64,000 bases of DNA from Archegozetes longisetosus (Eukaryota; Arthropoda; Arachnida; Sarcoptiformes; Trhypochthoniidae): assembly GCA_018873245.2 (NCBI GenBank), contig JAEMBT020000005.1, positions 10,738,001-10,802,000 of the forward strand, written 5' to 3'. Positions 1 to 12,656 of this stretch are shown here, in pieces. Every line of letters starts with the position of its first letter. Within the stretch, counting starts at the first letter, position 1. The position numbers and the translations under genes are program-made. Under the pieces are notes generated by a model that worked only from the letters and a program-made list of their open reading frames with translations, did not search any database and had not been told where the DNA came from.

Positions 1-216
1 AACCTTTTGGATGTGTAACTGAAAAAACCGAAAAAGACCCTTAGCTACTAATCCGATAATAGTTATTCTTTTTTAAATAAACATTTCCCACAAAATAGTA
101 ACATATGTTCGTCTACTGTTATGTATTCGCAAATAACAAAATTATCTTACAGCTACATGAAAACATTCTCGTAATCCTATTATGGCTACAAATTTTTCAC
201 TTTTCTCTCTAAACTC

Positions 217-708
217 GTACTATCGGCCAAAAAAGTAAATGTTAGATAAAGCTTTTTCGCGCCTTACATACTTAGGGATCGTTTTAATATTTACGTAATC
301 AAGATTTCGAAAACTTTTATAAACTTTAGTCTTAAGATGGGTAATGACTTAACACATCTTAACAACTCTTTTTTGCCATAAGTCTTAAGTCTGACTTATG
401 GCAAAAATATAATGAACTTTCCATTAATCGTTTTACTGACAGAGTTCATAAATTGTTTACTTTGCATTCAACTTTTCTCAATTATTTAAGAATTCGCCAG
501 AAAACTTAAGCTACTCATGTCAAAGTTATACAAATTATAACACTTATAGAGATTTAGGGATAACTTTGGCATTTCATGGCTCACATTAGAAATAATAATC
601 AAAATATAACAAAATTATTCAATCTTTCCCTTATTTGGTTCAGCTCTGATTGGTTTTTACAGTGTTTTAAGCGCATGCTTCGACGTATACTTTTTTGGCC
701 GATAGTAC
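217..708. repeat. Perfect 21-bp inverted repeat spaced about 450 bp apart
   Basis: The arms at 217-237 and 688-708 are exact reverse complements containing ACTATCGGCCAAAAAAG. Such arms could be the ends of a decayed MITE. I see no clear target-site duplication, and the hairpin at 370-407 lies inside. Confidence 0.5.
370..407. repeat. 15-bp perfect hairpin
   Basis: TTTTTGCCATAAGTC (370-384) and its reverse complement (393-407) flank an 8-nt loop. Function unknown. Confidence 0.7.
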
Positions 709-1499
709 ATTTTCATCTAATCTCATTAAAGTTGGAATATTTTTGTATCTGTCACTTAATATGACTGCGCTAAGTATGAAGGCTTACGTAAGATTATTTT
801 GCCACAGTTGGTATAAATCCGCCTTAGAATCAAACGATAACTCTTTTAACGTTAATTCTTCCGAACAAAGGAAAGCGTCAAAAAGTACGGCTTTTATAGT
901 TTTTTGCACTTCAAATATTTACAAAAACACAGAAATGATTTTTTATAATCAATACTAAACTAAATATCCATTATTAAGGACGTGGAGATCGCGGAAACAA
1001 CAATAGAATTATCAAAATTGAATTCTGGAGAGTTTGAGCAATGGTTCCAAATAATTACTCAAATACCGGGTTTTTGCCCACCCACTGGGAGAACTGGGGC
1101 TCCACAAGGGCGAGAGTTCGTTGTGTGCACGAGATAACAATGCCTTTTCAAGAGTTTTATGTTTAAAACACGTAGTTTTAAAGGAAATGACTATTGTGGT
1201 GATACAAACACTTTTATTTCTCATTTATTTATATTTTCTAAATTACACTGAGTATTGTTCCCAAAACTTCAATCCATTGAAATTGTGAGTAATTACTCGA
1301 AGCAAACACAAAAGAGTCAATTCAATACAAATCCATATTTTGATAGTTTCGATTAAAATACTGATAGTCTTTTCAAAGATTAGTTCCATTGGCCACAATG
1401 TGGTCATTGATGTGCACATTTCCGAAACGTTTCTAATAAAATCTCTTAATTGGATTGAGTCACTAAAGCATTTAATGAATTAATAGAAAAAGTGAAATC

Positions 1500-1505
1500 T
1501 TTATT
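1500..1505 (-). terminator. Polyadenylation signal of the SIPA1-like gene
   Basis: AATAAA on the minus strand, about 95 nt downstream of the stop codon at 1599. No competing hexamer lies closer to the stop. This is a motif match only. Confidence 0.5.
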
Positions 1506-1598
1506 CAAATATAAAGTACATTTTAAATATAATATCGAATAAAATAATAAATAAATAATTAATAGAGAAATGCATAGAAGTCATTATTACAGTTGATA

Positions 1599-4500
1599 TC
1601 AATTCTCGTAATTATTAGTATTTGAGTTGAAGAACCATTCGGTGAATTTTCGTAATTGTTGGCTCGCGGTCTGAGACTCGAAATGCAATCTTTGGTTCTC
1701 TTCTTTCAGTTGTCTTATCGTTTCATTTAATCTCAACTTCTCTTCGCTTAACTCTTTGACTAAAAAACAAAACATATTAGTTATTATGTCCCGAAGACAC
1801 GTTTCAATTGAATTCAAACCCTTTTCTTTTAGAATAGAATCGTTTCTGGACTCATTGGACTCGTTAATGACTCGCGTGGCGGTCGCAACCAAAGACGGCC
1901 ACTGAATATCGTTGTTCTCGTCGTTGACGTGGTCGTCCTCCAGTAGTCCAGGACTAAAGGGATTCACATTAACCACAAACGCAGGTTTAGCGACAGTTAA
2001 CACGCAGTCATCTCTTTGTTGTCTTCTCTCAAGCGAAGAATAGGGAGTTGAAGTGGCAGTCGAATAACGAGAAGACGAATGACTATCCGTTCGGTCGTTT
2101 GTCTCGTTCTCGTTCTTGTTCTCGTCGTTGTCATCGATGTCGCAATCATTCAGAGTTATTAATTTAATTAAATCTTCTATTAATTAAAAAAAAGTTTTAA
2201 TTGAGTCACAGATAATATCCATAATTGATTCGAACCTTTAAATGTTGATGAAGTGGTGGACGATTGCGACGAATGATTGTTTGAGTTATTGTTTAGTAGG
2301 TTTTGCCTTAAGTGCTGAGGTCTTTGATTAGGCGTAGCGGTCGGTGACATCAGTTGTTGTCGTCTCTGTTGATGACTATAGTTATTGTTATTGACTACTC
2401 CAATGTTCTCATAATCGCCTGAATTTGTCGACATTTTTATTGAGATGTTTTCCAAACTCCTCTTAAATTCCTTTAAATACAAGTAAAGATGTTATCAATC
2501 ATAGAAAAACAGATATACTAATTATTAGGAAAAATATTTGAACAAATTAATAAAAAGTTTCTAAGTTTCAGGTACCAAATAGAAAAAGTTATAATAGTTT
2601 GTAAACTCATTTAAATGTACCTTTCTATTAATTCGCTGACAATTGGGATGAAAACAGCCGCGTCGGGGACTTCCGTCTGAAACACAAAAACCACACATTA
2701 ATGACATGAACGACAGCATGTGTCTCAAGTCATACCTTTATTTGGCTGAACGACTGCGACCGACACCGTTTGGGACGTCTTCAGGAAATCCAAAATTTGT
2801 TCATAACTTAGAGTAATTAAAGATATTTTACACAATTCTAGTATTCGTTGACCTTTTGCTAAACCGTTCACGTCTTTGGCCCAATCGTTCACTTCTGTTA
2901 TGACAACCATTTCATGAACGCCCGAATAACCGACTGTTCGGTCGATATTCAGGTCAGAGTCTGAGTCAACGCAAGAATTGAGCTTTTGTTGTTGAATATG
3001 AAAACCAAATGAGTTTTCAACTGATTTTTGATTTCTTTTTAATAAAATCTCTTTAATTTCTAAATCAACTAAGTCTTCGTTTAGTTCTTTTAAATCTTCC
3101 TTTAACTCAAATAATAACGAATTTTGCGTTAAGTCTTCGGTAAATATCTCTTCTCTAATGAGTAGAAGTTCTCCGAAATGAAAATATATTTTCAGAGTAC
3201 TTGAGGTAAAAATCCATCCAATAATTACATCCAATTTTAGAGAGAATATCAAACGATTTGTCTTCAAATCAATGACTAATAAATACTTTGAATTCAATAA
3301 TAATTTGATTTCAAAATCGCGTTCCCTCTGAAAGTCATGACAAAACAGTTTTCTTTCGTTTCTGTTAAACGATTCGTAAGTCTTAGCGCCAAAAATCAGT
3401 TCATTGCTTGACTCTAAACTCGACTCCATTTTTAACGTATTATTTTTCCGATTTTGAATTTCGCGCGAATTTATCGATTTCTTCGAAGAATTTTTGGTAA
3501 AAATGTGTGAAAAAAATTGATTGAAATTCGTAGAAATGATTGGATTTTGATTTAAATAATTCATTGAATTCGAATTTAAAGATTGAATCGATGTTTGCGT
3601 CGCATAATTCATGAATAAGTCGTTTAAATACTCGAAACGAGTTCTCAAGGCTTTCGAGAAAAGAGAACAAAATATTAGTAATTATATAAAAAACAATTTA
3701 TGTTCCATTTAAATACCCATTTGTTTGAATTTATTCACTTTATGGCAGCTAAAAGAAAGAACAAGACATTAACATAAAGTTGTCGGCGTTTAGGTCAATA
3801 AAGTATTTACTGGTTCTCCGCATTAATTATTTTGGTTAATAAGAAATCTCTTAAATCAGATTTCGTATAATACGTCTTAAGCGGTGGTCCGAAAGAAGGA
3901 ACCGCCTTGTGTCTGGCCAGTGCCACTCGATAACCGTCGCCATAGGGACGGATGACTATGAAAATGTGCTGAAAGTGAGATCTTATCATCTGAGGATTAA
4001 ATGGTTTTCCCTTGAAGTCGCGCGACTGGAAAATAATTGTCACGATGTCGTTGCCGATGTGTCGCTTCCTTAACAACCTGTTCAATGCGAATACACTATT
4101 AGCTAATTATTGTTAAAAACTTGTAAATTGACAGAAATCAAGTTTATGTAATACTCTAAGTGGCGCCACCTGTTGATCAACTATCTACAAATGTTTTACA
4201 CGAGAAATCACTGCGTTTGAAATTTTTGTCAAAAGATGGCGTCAACTGCATCACTAAAATACTTAATTCTAATATTATTCACGAAATAATTGTTTAAATT
4301 GAAAAATAGTTAATTATGTTGCTGTCAAACTTTTAGATAAGAACTAAAGCATATTTAAAACAGGACTAAAATATGAAAAAAAACAAAAAACTAACTAAAA
4401 ATCAAACAAAAAACTAACTAAAAATTGATCTGACGTGAAATAAGAATGAAACCTCGTGGAGAAAAAGAGCAAAAATAGATCTAAAAGTTATTCGAAAGAG

Positions 4501-6533
4501 ATGTAAACCTCATAAAAGAAACTTATAAAAAACTCAAATAGACTTAGAGTAAAACTTAAAAATGGACTCAAAAGGGCTATAAACTGATGAATAAAGAGGT
4601 GACTGACTGTTGCTTATCTGTAGTGAAGGGCAACTCATGCAAGACGTGATACATTATGTCGAATGACTTGAATTTGGTGGAGAACGACCACAACCCCGTC
4701 GTATCGTCCAACACATCCAGACCTGCGCGATAGCCCTTATAGTCCTTCAGTCGAACGCGCGATCCAATAATACTTAAGAAATCGTCGAAATCTTTGTCGT
4801 TAATGTCTTTATTATTATAAAAATCCTCTTCTGTCGACTGGTATTGCTTTGAGTATAAAATTCCGATCTTAAAGCATTTATTATACAGTATTTCGTCCAA
4901 CTTCAGCAATAAATCATCACTTTTTGAGTCAAATCCCAAACGGAAGCCGTTCATGAACGACGTCTTTGATGTTAAATACTTTGGAAATAATAATTCAAAC
5001 AATTCTTTCATAGAATTGCCCGGAAAGTCGGAATTTATCTTAAGAAACCCCTTTAAAGCATTCAAAGAATGATTTGTTCTCAAAATTATTCGATATTTTT
5101 GTTTATCTTTTCTCAAACTCAAAGCGATCGAAGTCTTGACGTTATTTATGTCCAGAACTTGGAACCAATTTTGGTGTTCAAAGCCGTAAAAGTATTTACT
5201 ATTAATAGAAATCATAATTAAACACATAAACAGTGTATTCAAATACAATAAGATTCTAACCGGTAATAATTGAGTCCAAAATCGATTTCCAACACATTTG
5301 AATTGAAATCAAATTCTGTATTATACGGACAGGAGTGCGATGACTGCGACACTTCGTTGGAGTCAAAAGACGACATACACGACAACTGATGAGAAAGGGC
5401 TGTCGAATGAATGGGTTCTCGTCTGCAGCGATTCTGCTCCTCATTACGTCCAGCGCCTCGACGTTCAAGTCGTTCCTCACGTCTTGATTGCAAACAATAA
5501 ACCAGTTCTTTGCCAATCCTTTTAAAGAATATAAATAACAATTAATAAATAGAAAATAATTACCAAAAAGTAGGGAAAAACATTAAAAAATTGCATAGAA
5601 GTCGAAAGTAGAAACAAAAACACTTAAAACCCCAAAGCAATCAATTAAACAGTTACGAAAACTTTAAAACCAAATAGTGAAATACTTATTAAATACTATT
5701 AATACGCTAAATAAATAAAAACGATAAATTTTTTACTCATTTCGAAAATTTTGAGAAAATCCTAATAGAGAGTTAGAATTGAGTTCATTTTGAGTCAAGT
5801 CATCGTCTGATAAGACATTAACGTCGTTCGAATCAATCGAATGGACATCTTGCGATGTCGACGGTGTCGCATCAGTTGAGGACGTGGTAGGCGTCGCAGT
5901 CGTGGCTGTTGTCGGAAACAATTCGTCATAACTGATGGACGACTGAACGTCATAATGAACAAACAGTTGTCTTAATCTCTGTCTTCGTCGCAACTCTTCG
6001 TCAATATATTGTTGTCCAACGTCTGCCTCCGACTTATCGCGACTTTTTGAATCTTTGTTGTTAAAGAATAATTTTGTTTTAAATTTTGAGGGTTTTATTT
6101 GTAGTTTATTCAAGTTTTCATTTGATAACGACTGAGAAGTTAATGACTTTGACGACGATTTTGTTGACGCCTTCGAAGAGGTTCTCGTCGTTTGTGTTGT
6201 TGTTCGACATTCTCTTAATTCCTTTAAAAAATTATGAAAAAATAATTATGAATAAATTTAAAAAACAATAAATAAATAGAAAATAAGTGGTTACAATACC
6301 TGAAAGTCCTTAAAGTCTAATGAGTTATTTGATTGAAAACTGTTTTCTTTTTTCAATGAATTTTCGCGAAAATTGTTTGGAATTCGTTTTTGATCTAAAC
6401 TCAAACTCGAATTTGACCGAAAAATAGGACCAAAGTTCGAATTATTTGATCGCAAAACGGATGAGTAGAATTCATGTGAACGTATTCTTAATATTTCTGA
6501 ATAATTATTATTTTGATTATTATTTGAATTCAT
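1599..6533 (-). CDS. SIPA1L: SIPA1-like Rap GTPase-activating protein (RapGAP, PDZ, C-terminal coiled coil), ten exons, complete
   Basis: The exons I assembled are 6533-6300, 6221-5737, 5518-5261, 5198-4608, 4077-3811, 3748-3717, 3650-2736, 2676-2621, 2470-2236 and 2176-1599. All introns are GT-AG, phases agree at every junction, and the sum is 3651 nt (1216 residues). The RapGAP domain starts near residue 326 (motif KYFYG-EHQN) and includes [12 protein letters not shown], where N532 matches the catalytic asparagine of RapGAPs. A conserved stretch with DVIIGW follows, then a PDZ domain at about 824-926 (ending [14 protein letters not shown]) and a leucine-zipper coiled coil at about 1164-1199. 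This domain order is specific to SIPA1/SIPA1L proteins, which switch off Rap GTPases at the cell cortex and in synapses. The N-terminal 240 residues are Asn/Ser-rich and of low complexity. The protein is shorter than vertebrate SIPA1L1-3 (about 1,700-1,800) and nearer SIPA1. The start is the ATG at 6533; a further 5' exon cannot be excluded. Confidence 0.93.
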
Positions 6534-7829
6534 TTCTCATTCAATTTAAGGCACTTTTTGTTATATATTACAAAATAATACTTATTAATAATTAAATCAT
6601 TATTATTATTATTATTTAACTAATTGTCACGTGAAATAAACACTAAAAATGTCTTCACTTTTAATACAAAAAGTGTTTTTGTTTTTGTTGTCTTTATTTC
6701 CTGTCTTTCATTGCATTGAATTGTTGTGGCGTTCAGTCATTACCTGAGTGCTCATTAATTACGTCCGACATAAAAACAGACATAAACAGAACCCCTTCAA
6801 AAAAGAGCCATTATATAACTGAAAACATCTGCCAAAATAAGTTACGATCTGTAATGTCATTTAATTACTCATCACATCTAATTTACGACATTTTAAAGCT
6901 CTTTTATGCCAACAAATGTTTAAATTTACCAAAAAATGAAGGCCTTAGTGAAGATCTATCCTTATGTTTATAAATAAAATAATGCATATTAAGGACGACT
7001 TGTCAACAAAATTATCGAATATTTTAAAGACAAACATTTCTTTTTTATGATAGTGCAACAATAGACACAAAAGAGCCTGAGCTTCAAAAAGGTTTAATTT
7101 CCGAGAATTATACAAATCGAGTCGTAAGAACTCGTGAATGACAAAGCAGTTGTCGACTCAATAGAGAAACGAATTGCTGAAGAGTTATGTGGAAACAGGC
7201 GCAGCGCTTTTCCATTTCAATCGGAAGTGGTAACCTTTGCGCTCTTTCCTATTCAAAGGGACAGGAAAAGCTTTAAAGCGCTATTTCGTATCAAATTAAA
7301 TACTCTAAACACTAAAACAGGGTGTGAATTCATGTTTTTATTCTAAAGTATTTATTCAGTTTTATTATTTTATACGTTAGCTTGGATTAGAATCAGTAGT
7401 ATTAGATCAAGCTTGTTTAAGTAGTTTAACGCAATGATTAAGATGAGAATAAAGTCAAGTCGCGAAGTTACCTAATATCCTTATCTCCGGTTAATTATTT
7501 GCGCTGGAGATTGAATATACCACTCTAAATCTCTTCCCTATAAAAAAGGATAGCAAATACCTCTTAAAATCCATTGCCTATTCGTTTTTGTCCTCTTTTA
7601 GGTCTAGCTATCGATAACTTGAAAATATTATTCTACGTTCAGTTTTACAATAAAATATTTTGTGGAATGTAAATGGTTCTTTGAAGTTCTTTCCGATCCG
7701 TTTGAATCGGTTTGAGATCCGACTGAAAATCAGTCATTGATTTCAAATATGATCGAAGTTATGCTGTGCTCGCACCTGTGATCGAAACTTTATGCTTATA
7801 TTGAATACACATATCGTTCATGCTTATTA

Positions 7830-8575
7830 TTGGAGAATGATACAACGATATATAAAATAGAATTAAACCATTATTTGAGTGATAAACATATTGATATTAG
7901 TTGTAGACTCCAGCATTCACTCGCTTTGAAAAATGACGGCGAGTTGTATGCCTGGGGTTATAGTTGGCTTAGGCAACAGCTACCATTGCATAAGGCTATT
8001 GGCGTTCAATGGTTTTGACAAAAGGAGTTGTCTATAGCTAAGTTCGAGTGATTTGTAGTGAGATATCGGTTCAGCTCAGTTCAGCTCAGCTCAATGAGTA
8101 ACAGTGATGGAATTTATCAGTTTACTATTTCCTAAACTATTTATCCAAATAGAAATTTGATACTTTCAATGAAATAGCTATAAATAATATGCTATATAGT
8201 CTAACGAGGTTTAAATATAATGTTTACAATATATAGCGTAGCATATATAGCAATATATATTGTATTTGCAATAAATAGTTCATATAAAACGATTTTAAAA
8301 CTTTAACGTTAAGATAGAACTAAACGATTTAATAGAAATAAACGGAATTATTATTGAGAAAATAAGTTGTGATTTTCATAGTTTATTGCTATCGAATGAT
8401 GAAGATACAGTAATTAGTGGTAGCAATGATTGCGGACAATTGGCAATAACTGTTGAAAATAGAAAACAACTGAATCTTGGAAAGTTAACTAATTCAAACA
8501 AATTCATCAATATCGCATCACATTTAATCACTTCTTTGCTGCTTTGCCTAGAAATGGCTTCTATTTATGTTTAAG
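7830..8575 (+). pseudogene. Decayed RCC1-repeat gene relic
   Basis: Two separate open stretches carry RCC1-repeat signatures. At about 7860-7965 the translation includes HSLALKNDGELYAWGYS. At about 8320-8540 it includes ISCDFHSLLLSNDEDTV followed by ISGSNDCGQLA. These match the blade motif of RCC1/RCBTB beta-propellers (alternating H-S-L/A-L and G-N-x-x-G-Q-L). The pieces are separated by about 300 bp with stops, and no plausible exon junctions or further blades were found. I therefore treat it as a fragmentary pseudogene; two exons of a fast-evolving real gene remain possible. The similarity is by eye. Confidence 0.4.
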
Positions 8576-8639
8576 AGTGAATTTAGAAATGAGATTAGTA
8601 AACTAAAAGAAACACAATTCGATTCTTTTAATGAATTTT

Positions 8640-8673
8640 TAGGTTTATGTTATTTTCAAATAACATAAACCTA
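8640..8673. repeat. 16-bp perfect hairpin with a 2-nt loop
   Basis: TAGGTTTATGTTATTT (8640-8655) pairs exactly with 8658-8673. It lies just after the RCC1 relic, with no known role. Confidence 0.7.
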
Positions 8674-11600
8674 TTAAGTGATTATTTCATTTTATAAGAC
8701 TTTCATCTAAAATGGTTTATATAAAAGTGATTTGAGGAGTTAATAAAACTCAGAGAACGAAGTCATGAAGGAGTCTCTTAAGCAGAAAATAAATTATACG
8801 AGAATAAGTTTTATGCAATAATAAAGGTAAAGATCACGGTTGATAAGAAGGCGAAATTTTTAAAGATGAGAAATACCTAAAATAGAGAAATTATTTGGAC
8901 ATTTCGGCGGAGTATTAGTTAAATATTCTAATACCGTATACATAGCTTGAAAGAGGTCTGAGTGAGAACGATATTTAGACAGAAAACATGTCAGCTATTT
9001 GGCACGAGAAATTGAGCAAACTTAAAAATATAATATTTAAGCTGCGTTTGTCGTTTGGGAATAACTCTGAGTGACTTATTCATCCTTGACATTCATAGAT
9101 TTTTAAGTCTAAATTATTATCTGATATTTACCATTAATTTTTTCTTCAGAGGTTATTAAAAAACCACTTCTAATGTCTAAATACAAAGCTTTGAGTGAAT
9201 TATACGAAAGAGTAACTTCAAACCTACCATATAGATGACCAAGTCGCGAAAAGATACCTAAAGGCAAACACATATGGGCTTTGAATGCGAAGAAACTCAA
9301 AGTTAAAAAAAGGGATTTACAACTTTGAAAGACCAAATAAATACCCATATATTCATAAACTTGTAAACCTTATAATGATAAGTAGACTGAACTTGTATTC
9401 TTATTCGCCTCCTATAAAATTATAGCTATGATATAAGCTTTTCAAACATTAAAGAATTGCCTTTCATTAACTGTTAAGAAACCTCCAAATATGACTGAAA
9501 AATGTTCAATCAGAGTTGATATCCTCTCGCACTGAAAATTTCCAAGAAGGAATAATAAATTCCTGATATAAGATATAATTCTGCAAATAACAAATAGATT
9601 TCCTCTGTATTAGTCATTTGGCTTCAACACGTTTTTGTTAAGCCGTTAACAGACTTTTAACATATATCGCAGGCGCGACAACCTCTTTAGTTGAAGGGCA
9701 CCCGTTCCTCTTCCCTCACATTTAAAATAAAAGAATTGCAGGATGAATCGTCAATAAGTTCTACACTAGTTTAGAGCCCCAAATCCTAAGATCGCATACA
9801 GTCCTAGAAACAGAATATTGAGCCTATCAGTAATCGACAACTTGTGAGCGCGAAACATTTCATGTCCTCGATATATTTAGCGCTTAAAGGAAAAAATCTA
9901 TTATATGACTGTCTTTAACATTTATATATCCGTTGGCGAGATCAATGCAATAATCTGTTTAAAATGTAACAAACATTAACGCCAAATATACTGCGTTATG
10001 CTCAGCAAAACATCTTGTTGCCTCTTTATCAGTTACACGCAACTCTATTACATGATAGGGTGAACCTAAACTTCATTTATGATTTCTGATTCAAATGACA
10101 AGTAGACGGATCAAAAATGAAAGATATGTCGATTTGAACGATTTTTAATGCTGTTGAGAAAGTTCTTCAACTTCATTTTCATCGCAACTATTTTGAAACA
10201 GTAAACTTGCTTTTATCCAAGAACATGCTAACTGACTATTGATTTACTATTCACTAAGCATATTCTATAGTAGAAACCATAGTATAGTAAGCTAATTAGA
10301 AATTAGCTAACTAACTTAGTTAAGTTAGTTAGTAGCCAACCAGAGTATGCATTGTATTCAAAAATAAGCTACGCATTTTTGTTTAAATTTTTAAAATCAT
10401 TTGATTGGATGAAATTTATTGTTGAATTCAATAATTTTATTTATGTGTAGATAGAAATTGAGTTGAAGACAATAGAATTCAAGTATTCAATTCTACACAA
10501 GTTGGATCGTGTAAGTAGACCTTTAATCTCCAATCCCATAATTACTGATTAAGAACCAGTTTTACCAAAATTGTCTGCAAACTCATTTGCCAACTGGTTC
10601 AGTACGAAACAGTCTGTACAGGAATTACTGCGTTGAATTTACAGTGCGAAAATTTACTGCGCGGGATTTTGCCGCGACTCGACGTCAGGTGAGTTTTACC
10701 GCATATTACAGCAAATGTTAAGTTAACTTCTGTCAGAAAGTTTTTCATAGTTTTAGATAAAATTTTCAGAGTGACAGTTATTTAATAAATATGATAGAAA
10801 GCAGAAATAAAGAATTAACTAACTAGAGAATAAATAAACATTTTTAAAAGAAAGCTTTTATTTAAAATTCTTAGTTTTGAACTCACTTCAAGTACTATTT
10901 TCGTAATAATAATTGGTTTGTGATTTGTACTAAAAGTTCAACATTTACACGAGTTTCTAAATCATTTACGAACACATGTCAGACACTGAATGTTAGTATA
11001 TCTCGAGGTTGTGAGCGTGTTAATTGAGCCATTCATTACTTTGTTCTTAATAAGAAAAACTAATAACAAGAGAAAGTAATCTGTAGGCTATAAACTTTCT
11101 CAGTAATACCATTTCGCAAACTCATAAAAGTTATAGACAATGGTGAAAGCGGTCGGTCAATGGGTTAAAAGAAACTCAAATACTCTGTACTTCGGATATT
11201 CCAACTAGAATGTAATCCTACCAAAAATGGGTAGAAGATTCAGTGTTGGAATCGCATTAAGAATAGTGACCGCATCATAACTATCAGCTGAGAAACGGCT
11301 GATATTAGAAACTGTTTCACAGAATTTGTCAAGTTATACTTTGCCGCTTCTGTCACTCTTTCGTAGCCGTTCATTGAATTAATAGCTGGAGAGCTGGCTC
11401 TTTTAAATGTAACAAACCACATGCTCAAGAAAATCCAAGTGATTCCAGGCGTCAAATGCTTCAAAACATACTTAACTTTTGACTGAGTCAGCCAAATCTT
11501 TGACCAAATCTTTTATTAATTGGAAAATTTCTAGAAAATTTCTCCAGAATTTTTTTACAACACTAATTCTAACCAACTCGTTGGTTAGAATACATATAAT

Positions 11601-12656
11601 TTAAATATAGCATAGACTCGAACCGAACACATGATGAGCATAATGAAATAATCAAATGAGTAATAATCGATTGTAAATCGATGCAAACCAATCATTATAC
11701 TAGATTACTGTACTCTAGTATAGTGATTGAAATAGTTTCGATCTATGACTAGATTTATATGAACTTAAAATAATTTTAAAAAGTTTATTCAAACCATATG
11801 ATTTTGAAGACTTATCATAATTTGATGACATTTTGACCCCAAATTATTTGTATTAAATCACTGTTTAATTCAAAAGTTTATATTTTGATAATCGAAGGTT
11901 TGAATGCTGTTTACAACTCATTATGTAACAAATAAGCTTCATGCAAAATCTTTTTATCAGCTTAGAAACCATCTTTAATTTGTGAATTATTTTTTGAGAA
12001 TTGATCGTAGTTTCTGGAACATTCGATCGAGACTCGACTCTCGTAAAGACCACTACTTTGAAGCAGGAAGTGATTCATTAAAACGTCAGTTAAATATCAA
12101 GGCTTTCAATTATACTTCATTCAATAGAAAACTAAGATATTGTGCTGTGAGTTAAACTAACAAAAGAGAGAGTATTAAAAGAAATTTCGCGAAATGAAAA
12201 ATTCTTTGAAGTTTATCTTAAGTGATAATCTTTAATATTATTTATAATTATTTTTATCTTCTGACAAAATACCAGTAATTTTCAGAATATTATAATTTGA
12301 ATTGCGCTTGTTTGATAAGAAATCACTTATGAATACTTCTAATGCAATGCTATGGCAGATCAATAGATGGAATTCATAGCAATGAAATATGTATTAAACT
12401 AAAATTACTAAAATTTTCACAATTTTACTACTAATAAGCTGATTATCATAGAAGTTCGTTAATTGGCTTTAAATTAATTCAGATACTATATTTTGATGCA
12501 TTCTTTAACATGAACATATTTTTGATTACGTTTTGTAACAAGTATTCGAATTTTCTAAATATTTTACAAAATGTCTTTAATAGCGTTACGGTATGAATGG
12601 TAGAACAAAGTCAAATAACAAAGTCAACATTCAATACAGTCAACATTTATTATGAT
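8674..12656. other. Intergenic AT-rich DNA without recognised genes
   Basis: I see no supportable coding exons. The frames at 9109-9348, 11240-11464 and 11865-12053 have no domain or splice context. A short palindromic stretch of alternating TTAGTTAGCTAA-like motifs lies at about 10300-10340. Confidence 0.5.

Larger units (their letters stand above)
1..1498. other. Intergenic DNA downstream of SIPA1L, with inverted repeats
   Basis: No supportable gene. The open frames at 576-958 have no domain, splice context or codon signal. The stretch holds a 15-bp perfect hairpin (370-384 with 393-407) and a perfect 21-bp inverted repeat (217-237 with 688-708), both listed separately. Confidence 0.5.

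Noticed and set aside
576-958. Overlapping plus-strand open frames of 62 and 87 residues
   Set aside because: No domain, no splice context and codon composition like the surroundings; they also overlap an inverted-repeat arm.
1755-1800. Possible 41-nt intron in the last SIPA1L exon (branch-like CTAAT and TTTTTTAG before the coiled coil)
   Set aside because: Removing it shifts the frame and soon gives a stop; reading through keeps the coiled coil and the correct total length.
5256-5516. Alternative minus-strand frame reading [20 protein letters not shown]
   Set aside because: Splice phases on both sides select the other frame, which continues into the conserved FDFNSN and FGLNYYRKYFYG stretch of SIPA1L.
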